From NCBI GenBank assembly GCA_003242685.1, contig QGVD01000008.1:5000-68999 (forward strand): 64,000 bases of DNA, in the 5' to 3' direction. The translations under genes and the position numbers were made by a program. The notes below the pieces were generated by a model. The model ran no database searches. It worked only from the letters and a program-made list of their open reading frames with translations, and was not told the origin of the DNA. Below are positions 57,945 to 64,000 of the stretch, one piece after another. This DNA comes from Pseudomonadota bacterium (lineage in GTDB: Bacteria; Pseudomonadota; Gammaproteobacteria; Steroidobacterales; Steroidobacteraceae). Position 1 is the stretch's first letter; each line of letters starts with the position of its first letter.

Positions 57945-60509
57945 ATGCAAGACCCGTCTCTCGAAGTTACGCCGGTACTGCCGGAGGCACTCTCTCGTCT
58001 ACCGGAGCTGGCGGCGAATCTCTTCTTCGGCTGGCATCGCCCGACCCGGGCGCTCTTCGAAGACCTGGACCCTGAGCTCTGGCATCAGACCGGCGGCAAT
58101 CCGCGCGTCCTGCTGCGCTGTCTCAGCCAGGAGGCGCTCGACCGTGCGGCCGCGGACCCCGTTTATCTGGACCGCTACCGGCGCGTGCTCGAGACGTTCG
58201 ACGCCTATCTCTCGGCTCCGTGCAGCGCCGAGTCTCCGCTCGTGGCGTATTTCTGCGCGGAGTACGGCTTCCACGAGAGCTTTCCGATCTACTCCGGCGG
58301 TCTCGGCGTGCTCGCCGGCGACTACTGCAAGGCCGCGAGCGACGAACGGCAGAATTTCGTCGCCGTAGGGCTGCTGTACGGTCAGGGGTACTTCACCCAG
58401 ACCGTCGACAACGACGGAGTGCAGCACGCCGAATATCGCGAGCACGATCCCCGCGACCTGCCGGTCGAGCCGGTGCGGCGCGGGGGCGAGTGGCTCAAGG
58501 TCGGCGTGCGCATCGCCGGTCGCGACGTGGCCGCGCGCCTGTGGGAGGCGAAGGTCGGCCGCGTGTCCGTGTATCTGCTCGATACCAACTGCCCGGAAAA
58601 CGCGCCGTCGGATCGCGACATCACGCATCGCCTCTACGGCGGCGACGAATCGACACGCATCCGCCAGGAGATGATCCTCGGCATCGGCGGCGTGCGGGCG
58701 CTGCGCGCGCTCGGGCTGCAGCCGGCAGTGTGGCATCTCAACGAAGGCCATGCCGCGTTCCTCATCCTCGAGCTGCTGCGCGAGCATCTCGCGCGCGGTC
58801 TCGCTCTCGAGGCCGCGCTCGAAGCCGTCGCCGCGCAGTGCGTGTTCACCACGCACACGCCCGTGGCCGCCGGTCACGACGCGTTCGGCCACGATCTGGT
58901 GCTCACGCATTTCGCCGACTTCGTGCAGGAGCTCGGCATTCCCGTGGAGCGCTTTCTCGAGCTCGGCCGTGCGCCTTCCGCTCCGGGGCTTTTCAACATG
59001 ACGCGCCTCGCGCTGAACGGCGCGCGGCGGGTGAACGGCGTGAGCCGCATCCACGGCGCCGTCTCGGCGCGACTGTGCGCGGATCACTGGCCCGAGCTGC
59101 GGCCGGAGGAGAATCCCGTCGGCTACGTGACCAACGGCGTGCACGTGCCGACGTTCATGCACCAGGTCTGGGCGGATTTCCTGGACCGCACGATCGACGC
59201 CAACTGGCGCGAGCGCCTTTCCGATCCCGAGTTCTGGCGCGCGCTCGAGAAGGTGCCCGACTCGGAGTTCTGGGTCACCGCGCAGAACGTCAAGTCGCGC
59301 ATGATCGCCAGCGTGCGCGAGAGACTGCAGCGTGAGTACAGCCGCAAGGGACTGAGCCCCGCGCAGTGGCGGCACGTCGTGCGCCGCCTCGATCCTCAGC
59401 GACCGGACATTCTCACCATCGGCTTCGCGCGCCGCTTCGCCACCTACAAGCGAGCGACGCTCCTGCTGCGCGATCGCGCACGGCTCGCGCGCCTGGTGAA
59501 CGACCCGGAGCGGCCCGTGCTCTTCCTGTTCGCGGGCAAGGCTCATCCCGCGGACGAGCCCGGCAAGGCGGTGCTGCGCGAGATCAAGAAGCTCATGCTC
59601 GAGCCGGAGTTCGTCGGCCGGGTGGTCTTCCTCGAGGACTACGATATCCAGCTCGGGCGCTGGCTCGTCTCGGGCGTCGACGTGTGGCTCAACAATCCCA
59701 TCGCCCCGCTCGAGGCGAGCGGCACGTCGGGCATCAAGGCCGCGGTCAACGGGCGGCTCAACCTGAGCGTGCTCGACGGCTGGTGGGCGGAAGGGTGGTC
59801 GCAGGACAACGGCTGGGGCATTCCGCCGGCCAACGTGCAGGATCCCGAGCGGCGCGACTTCCTCGAGGCGGAGCTGATCTTCGACACGCTCGAGGAAGAG
59901 GTGGTGCCGATGTACTACGCCCGCAACGAGTCGGGCGTGCCTGAGGAGTGGGTCCGGCGCAGCAAGCGCGCCATGATGACCGTCATCCCCTCGTTCAACA
60001 TGCGGCGCGTGCTGCAGGACTACGCGGAAGGTCTCTATTACCCGGCGGCCCGGCAGGCGGCGCGCCTGTCGGCCGACGGGTTCGCCGGTGCGCGCCTGCT
60101 CGCCGAGTGGAAGCACCGCGTGCGTCAGGCATGGCCCGGAGTCGCCCTGAGGGCGATCGAAGCCCTGCCGCGGGAGGTGCAGAGAGGCAACCGCGTGCGC
60201 GTGAAGGTCGCGGCGGTCCTGGGCGGGCTCGAGCCTTCCGACGTGCGGGTCGAGTTCGTCGCGCGGCGGCGCCTGCCCGAGGCCGACTGCGAGCCGCCGC
60301 CGCTCTGCTCGTATCGCGGTCACAGGCCCGAGGGTCTGTGGCGCGCGGAGCTCGTGCCGACGGGCGAGCGCGAGGCGGACGGCGCGGTGGTCTTCGCACT
60401 CGACGCGACGCCTCCCGAATGCGGACAATTCGGTACAGAGATCCGCGTATATCCCTGGCACGAGCTCCTGGCACATCCTCATGAGCTCGGGCTGATGAAG
60501 GGGTTGTAG
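57945..60509 (+). CDS. glgP: Alpha-glucan phosphorylase (short N-terminal type)
   Basis: The 854-residue enzyme has GGAAGGA before the ATG. It belongs to the GlgP type found in archaea and many bacteria rather than the E. coli MalP/GlgP type. Visible landmarks are YFCAEYGFHESFPIYSGGLG, TTHTPVAAGHDAF, GYVTNGVHVPTF, ILTIGFARRFATYKRATLLL, and the pyridoxal-phosphate region EASGTSGIKAAVNGRLNLSV, containing the cofactor Lys. It releases glucose-1-phosphate from glycogen or maltodextrin. A short extra C-terminal domain (about 730-854) follows. It heads a glucan operon with glgC, a GH57 enzyme and malQ. Confidence 0.93.
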   Translation: MQDPSLEVTPVLPEALSRLPELAANLFFGWHRPTRALFEDLDPELWHQTGGNPRVLLRCLSQEALDRAAADPVYLDRYRRVLETFDAYLSAPCSAESPLVAYFCAEYGFHESFPIYSGGLGVLAGDYCKAASDERQNFVAVGLLYGQGYFTQTVDNDGVQHAEYREHDPRDLPVEPVRRGGEWLKVGVRIAGRDVAARLWEAKVGRVSVYLLDTNCPENAPSDRDITHRLYGGDESTRIRQEMILGIGGVRALRALGLQPAVWHLNEGHAAFLILELLREHLARGLALEAALEAVAAQCVFTTHTPVAAGHDAFGHDLVLTHFADFVQELGIPVERFLELGRAPSAPGLFNMTRLALNGARRVNGVSRIHGAVSARLCADHWPELRPEENPVGYVTNGVHVPTFMHQVWADFLDRTIDANWRERLSDPEFWRALEKVPDSEFWVTAQNVKSRMIASVRERLQREYSRKGLSPAQWRHVVRRLDPQRPDILTIGFARRFATYKRATLLLRDRARLARLVNDPERPVLFLFAGKAHPADEPGKAVLREIKKLMLEPEFVGRVVFLEDYDIQLGRWLVSGVDVWLNNPIAPLEASGTSGIKAAVNGRLNLSVLDGWWAEGWSQDNGWGIPPANVQDPERRDFLEAELIFDTLEEEVVPMYYARNESGVPEEWVRRSKRAMMTVIPSFNMRRVLQDYAEGLYYPAARQAARLSADGFAGARLLAEWKHRVRQAWPGVALRAIEALPREVQRGNRVRVKVAAVLGGLEPSDVRVEFVARRRLPEADCEPPPLCSYRGHRPEGLWRAELVPTGEREADGAVVFALDATPPECGQFGTEIRVYPWHELLAHPHELGLMKGL

Positions 60510-60512
60510 TTT

Positions 60513-60574
60513 CCCTTCACCCGGAGCTGCTCTCCGCGGCGCGGAGAGCTGAAGCCCGAAGCGCGGGTGAGGGG
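60513..60574. repeat. REP-like extended palindrome in the glgP-glgC gap
   Basis: An inner hairpin GCTCTCCGC-GGC-GCGGAGAGC (60529-60549) is enclosed by outer arms CCCTTCACCCG and CGGGTGAGGGG (60513-60523, 60564-60574). This layout and the CCCTCACCCG-like arms resemble REP elements. It may stabilise the glgP message or attenuate read-through to glgC. Confidence 0.6.
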
Positions 60575-60596
60575 CCGCAGATTGCAGGTAGAGAGA

Positions 60597-61868
60597 ATGG
60601 CGCGCCAGCCCGCCCGAACTTCATCCGGACGCTACGTCAGCCGGCTCACCAGCGGCACGCTCGCCGTCATCATGGCCGGTGGGCGCGGTGAGCGACTCAA
60701 GGCGCTCACCGCTCACCGGTGCAAGCCCGCCACGCCGTTCGGGGGCAAGTTCCGCATCATCGACTTCGTGCTCTCGAACTGCGTGAACTCCGGCATCCGG
60801 CAGATCTCGATCCTCACTCAGTACAAGGCGCAGTCGCTGATCGCGCACGTGCAGCGCGGCTGGAACTACCTCCGCGGCGAATTCGGCGAGTTCGTGGAGG
60901 TGATCCCCGCGCAGCAGCAGATCGGCGAGATCTGGTACCGCGGCACCGCCGACGCCGTGTACCAGAACCTCGAGATCATCCTGAGTCACAGGCCGAAGCA
61001 CGTGCTCGTTCTCGCGGGCGATCACATCTACAAGATGGACTACGGTCCGATGATCGCGTACCACGTCGAGAAGGGCGCTGACATCACGGTCGGCGTCGTC
61101 GAGCTGCCGGCGAGCCAGTCGCGCAGCTTCGGCGTGCTGACGGCCACCGAATGGAACCGGGTCACGAAGTTCGCGGAGAAGCCCGCGGAGCCCGACACGC
61201 TGCCCGGCCGGCCGGACACGATCCTCGCCTCGATGGGCATCTATGTGTTCAATACGCGGCTCCTCGAGCGCCTGCTGACCGAGGACGCCCAGGACGAGAC
61301 CTCGTCGCACGATTTCGGCAAGAACATCATTCCGAAGGCGATCGGGAGCCTGCAGGTCTTCGCCTATCCGTTCCAGGACGTGAAGACACGGGCGCAGAGC
61401 TACTGGCGGGACGTCGGCACGATCGACGCGTACTACGACGCGAACCTCGAGCTCGTGCACGTGAATCCCGAGCTCAACATCTACGACGAGGAGTGGCCCA
61501 TCTGGACGTACCAGGAACAGCAGCCGCCCGCGAAGTTCGTTCTCGACGAGGACGGAAGGCGCGGCATGGCCATCAACTCGATGGTCTCCGGCGGCTGCAT
61601 CATTTCCGGTGCGGTCGTGAGGGAGTCGCTCCTCTTTTCCAACGTGCGGGTCGAGGAGCGCTCGGTCATCGAGCGCGCCGTCGTGCTGCCTCACGTGTCC
61701 ATCGGCCGCAACTGCACGATCCGGCGCGCGGTGATCGACGAGGGCTGCGAGATCCCCGACGGCATGCAGATCGGCCACGATCCGGCCCTCGATGCGCAGC
61801 GCTTCTACGTCACGGAGCAGGGCGTCGTCCTCGTCACCGCGGACATGCTGCGCAGGCTCGGCACCTGA
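60597..61868 (+). CDS. glgC: Glucose-1-phosphate adenylyltransferase
   Basis: The 423-residue enzyme starts at the ATG at 60597 (GGTAGAGAGA upstream), where conserved sequence soon begins. The nucleotide-binding loop is VIMAGGRGERLKALTAHRCK followed by PATPFGGKFRIIDF. WYRGTADAVYQN, HVLVLAGDHIYKMDY and the Glu-Lys pair in FAEKPAEP are typical, and the C-terminal left-handed beta-helix shows SVIERAVVLPHVSIGRNCTI. It makes ADP-glucose, the committed step of glycogen synthesis. Its pairing with phosphorylase suggests turnover control in one operon. glgA and glgB are not in the window. Confidence 0.95.
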   Translation: MARQPARTSSGRYVSRLTSGTLAVIMAGGRGERLKALTAHRCKPATPFGGKFRIIDFVLSNCVNSGIRQISILTQYKAQSLIAHVQRGWNYLRGEFGEFVEVIPAQQQIGEIWYRGTADAVYQNLEIILSHRPKHVLVLAGDHIYKMDYGPMIAYHVEKGADITVGVVELPASQSRSFGVLTATEWNRVTKFAEKPAEPDTLPGRPDTILASMGIYVFNTRLLERLLTEDAQDETSSHDFGKNIIPKAIGSLQVFAYPFQDVKTRAQSYWRDVGTIDAYYDANLELVHVNPELNIYDEEWPIWTYQEQQPPAKFVLDEDGRRGMAINSMVSGGCIISGAVVRESLLFSNVRVEERSVIERAVVLPHVSIGRNCTIRRAVIDEGCEIPDGMQIGHDPALDAQRFYVTEQGVVLVTADMLRRLGT

Positions 61869-61923
61869 AGTCGCGCCACCACCCGAAGCCCCACCATCAC
61901 ATGAGAGAGTCGACGGACCGACC

Positions 61924-63627
61924 ATGACCCGATTCGCCCGCCTGCCAGTCGTCCTGTTCTGGCACATGCATCAGCCGCAGTATCGCGACGCCCTCACGGG
62001 CGAGTACGTCCTGCCGTGGACGTACCTGCACGCGATGAAGGACTACACCGACATGGCCGCGCATCTCGAGGCGCATCCGAAGGCGCGTGCGGTGGTGAAC
62101 TTCACGCCGGTGCTGATCGAGCAGCTCCAGGATCTCGCCACACGCATCGCCGATCATCTGACGTGCGGCGATCCGCTTCCGGATCCGCTGCTCGCGCTGC
62201 TCGGACCCGCGGCGGTTCCGCACGCGCCGCAGGAGCGGCTCGAGCTCATGCGCGCCTGCCTGCGCGCGCATCGGCAGCACATGATCGAGCGCTTCCCCGC
62301 GTTCCACGAGCTCGCGGTCCTCGCCGAGAGCCTCGCGACTCCGGAGAAGGCTTGCTACGCCTCGGATCAGCTCATCCACGATCTCGCCGTGTGGTACCAC
62401 CTCGCGTGGCTCGGCGAGACGGTCCGGCGCAGCGACAGGCGCGTCGCGGTGCTCTCGGAGCAGGGCAGGGGTTATACGCCCGAGCAGCGTCGCGAGCTGC
62501 TCGCGATCGTCGGCGAGCTCGTCGAGTCCGTCATTCCGCGCTTCCGGCGTCTCGCGGAGCGCGGCCAGTGCGAGCTGACCGTCTCTCCCTACTCGCACCC
62601 GATCGTGCCGCTGCTCATCGACTTCAACGCCGTCCGCGAGTCGCTGCCGGCTTCGCGGCTTCCGCAGCATTCCCGGTATCCGGGCGGCGCGGAGCGTGCC
62701 GCCTGGCACGTCAGCGAAGCGATCCGGATCTTCACCGACGCTTTCGGATTCAGACCGCGCGGCTGCTGGCCGTCGGAAGGAGCGGTGAGCAAGGCGACTC
62801 TGGAGCTCCTCGAACGCTCGGGCTTCCGCTGGGCTGCCTCGAGCTCAAATGTGCTGCGCGCGAGCCTCATCGCGAGCGGAATCGAGGCGAACGACCATCC
62901 GGGTGTCTACAACCGGCCCTACCATCTGCCAGACGGACGGCTCGCCTGCTTCTTCCGTGAGGACAGGCTGTCCGATCTCGTCGGCTTCACGTACGCGACG
63001 TGGCACGGCGATCACGCGGCGCAGAACCTGGTGCACGAGCTCACCGAGCTGGCCCGTGCCTATTCCGGATCGCGGGACCACGTCGTCCTCATCGCGCTCG
63101 ACGGCGAGAACGCGTGGGAGCATTACCCGTTCAACGGCTACTACTTCCTGCGAGCGCTGTACGAATCGCTCGCCGATCACCCGCTGCTCGAGCTCACGAC
63201 GCCGTCGGAGCTTCTCGCGCGCGGAATCGAGTCGCAGCCGCTGCCGAAAGTGGTGGCCGGAAGCTGGGTCCACGGGACGCTCGCCACGTGGATGGGCGAT
63301 CCCGCGAAGAACGCCGGCTGGGATCTGCTGTGTGAGGCGAAGCTCGCCTACGACCGGGTGATCGCCGAAGGCAGGCTCGATCCGCAGGAGCAGCGCGCGG
63401 CGGAACGGCAGCTCGCGCTGTGCGAGAGCTCGGACTGGTTCTGGTGGTTCGGTGACTACAACCCGGAGGATGCCGTCAGGCAGTTCGACGGGCTCTATCG
63501 CCGTCAGCTCACGACGCTGTACCGGATGCTGAAGCTCGAGCCGCCGCAGAGCCTCTCGCAGCCCATCTCGGTCGGTCACGGTGCGCCGGAGCACGGCGGT
63601 GTGATGCGCCGGGCGCACGCGGGCTGA
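61924..63627 (+). CDS. Glycoside hydrolase family 57 enzyme
   Basis: This 567-residue protein begins at the ATG at 61924 (the open frame upstream overlaps glgC). It has the GH57 start VVLFWHMHQPQYRDALTGEY. The nucleophile region is RGCWPSEGAVSKATLELLE (Glu near residue 285), and the acid/base Asp is in VLIALDGENAWEHYPFNGYY. WWFGDYNPED near the C-terminus is also family-typical. GH57 members include alpha-amylase, amylopullulanase and branching enzyme. The short length and missing extra domains fit an alpha-amylase-like or glucanotransferase-like role on stored glucan. No signal peptide, so cytoplasmic. Confidence 0.92.
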   Translation: MTRFARLPVVLFWHMHQPQYRDALTGEYVLPWTYLHAMKDYTDMAAHLEAHPKARAVVNFTPVLIEQLQDLATRIADHLTCGDPLPDPLLALLGPAAVPHAPQERLELMRACLRAHRQHMIERFPAFHELAVLAESLATPEKACYASDQLIHDLAVWYHLAWLGETVRRSDRRVAVLSEQGRGYTPEQRRELLAIVGELVESVIPRFRRLAERGQCELTVSPYSHPIVPLLIDFNAVRESLPASRLPQHSRYPGGAERAAWHVSEAIRIFTDAFGFRPRGCWPSEGAVSKATLELLERSGFRWAASSSNVLRASLIASGIEANDHPGVYNRPYHLPDGRLACFFREDRLSDLVGFTYATWHGDHAAQNLVHELTELARAYSGSRDHVVLIALDGENAWEHYPFNGYYFLRALYESLADHPLLELTTPSELLARGIESQPLPKVVAGSWVHGTLATWMGDPAKNAGWDLLCEAKLAYDRVIAEGRLDPQEQRAAERQLALCESSDWFWWFGDYNPEDAVRQFDGLYRRQLTTLYRMLKLEPPQSLSQPISVGHGAPEHGGVMRRAHAG

Positions 63628-63650
63628 ATACCGGAAGCGGTTCACCGAGG

Positions 63651-63998
63651 ATGCGCCTTCCCGTTCTCGATCGCCGCCGCGCCGGCGTGCTGCTCCACAT
63701 GAGCTCCCTGCAGGGAGCGCTCGGCGCGAGCGGACGTGCGTTCATCGACTGGCTCGCTCAGGCGGGATTCACCGTCTGGCAGTTCCTGCCGCTCGGCCCC
63801 ACCGGCGCCGACGGCTCACCGTACTGGGTGCGCTCGGACTTCGCTGGCAATCCTTCGTTCATCGACCGCGACGAGCCGCCCGACGACCCGCGTCCCGATT
63901 CGTCCGCGTTCCATCACTTCGTCGAATCGGCGCGACACTGGCTCGACGACTACGCGTGCTTCGAGGCGCTGAGCGCGGTTCACGGCGGCGCGCCGTGA
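63651..63998 (+). CDS. malQ: 4-alpha-glucanotransferase MalQ, N-terminal part with an in-frame stop
   Basis: The sequence starts with the amylomaltase opening (RRRAGVLLHMSSLQGALGAS, GFTVWQFLPLGPTGADGSPY, RSDFAGNPSFID) and continues through ARHWLDDYACFEALSAVHGG. After GAP the frame meets TGA at 63996, two bases from the window end; MalQ proteins normally run to about 500 residues. The family usually has Trp after this Pro, so TGG may have become TGA, or one G may be missing (TGGAAC to TGAAC, giving Trp-Asn). Whether the gene is broken cannot be judged from two further bases. It lies 23 bases after the GH57 gene and would disproportionate maltodextrins. Confidence 0.75.
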   Translation: MRLPVLDRRRAGVLLHMSSLQGALGASGRAFIDWLAQAGFTVWQFLPLGPTGADGSPYWVRSDFAGNPSFIDRDEPPDDPRPDSSAFHHFVESARHWLDDYACFEALSAVHGGAP

Positions 63999-64000
63999 AC

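Noticed and set aside
57999..60482. 827-codon open frame on the minus strand
   Set aside because: It mirrors glgP in another frame; composition is biased and no motif is recognisable.
1..64000. CRISPR arrays, tRNA or rRNA genes, insertion sequences, phage or integrase genes
   Set aside because: I looked for regular short repeats with spacers, cloverleaf ends and transposase or integrase motifs and saw none that I could support.

Overview
The window looks like chromosomal DNA of a free-living, high-GC Gram-negative bacterium. Three large TonB-dependent receptors, two TonB-type proteins, a MacAB-TolC-like exporter, a Fur-box-like site, tandem UrcA-family proteins and a PrkA/YeaH/SpoVR cluster point to a gammaproteobacterium. 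The Steroidobacteraceae/Nevskiales/Xanthomonadales neighbourhood is my best guess, inferred from gene content only. No rRNA, tRNA, CRISPR array, integrase or insertion sequence was seen, and coding density is high on both strands.

Layout. 1-1627: the 3' end of a CstA-type peptide/pyruvate transporter with its YbdD partner. 1634-3309: a NarL-type two-component pair, divergent from a TonB-dependent receptor (3463-5835) that is followed by a propeller lipoprotein. 6991-9310: a membrane protein, an SDR-DoxX fusion and a small membrane protein. 9311-11335: TonB and a PepSY membrane protein diverging from a Fur-box-like palindrome. 11283-13341: a LytS/LytR pair, divergent from a MacA/MacB/TolC-like efflux operon (13588-18359). 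18742-25925: a signalling block with a double-PAS chemoreceptor, a HisKA_2 kinase with an ANTAR regulator, a diguanylate cyclase and a decayed EAL-HDOD pseudogene. 25934-26855: two tandem UrcA-family proteins. 27136-30245: a DUF2868 membrane protein and a DUF3482 GTPase, followed by two tiny membrane proteins.

30878-36082 (minus strand) is the most unusual region. It is a tight four-gene operon encoding, in transcription order, a pseudo-receiver/transmembrane/repeat/TonB-C fusion, a membrane-anchored CheA-like kinase with PAS and Hpt but no CheW-type domain, a CheY-like regulator and a CheX-type phosphatase. It reads as a self-contained phosphorelay joined to a TonB-like envelope protein, and I know of no described equivalent.

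36392-43260 holds an AsmA protein and the PrkA-YeaH-SpoVR stationary-phase cluster. Two small hydrophilic proteins and an EF-G-like GTPase follow. 46178-57824 is an envelope/uptake region: two convergent iron/2-oxoglutarate oxygenases, two related small secreted proteins, a lipoprotein, two large TonB-dependent receptors each with a clear intrinsic terminator, a DUF192 protein and a secreted unknown. 57945-64000 is a storage-glucan operon of alpha-glucan phosphorylase, GlgC, a GH57 amylase and the start of MalQ, whose frame meets a stop just before the window ends.

Start codons were chosen from Shine-Dalgarno sequences, overlaps and family alignment from memory. No database search was run.
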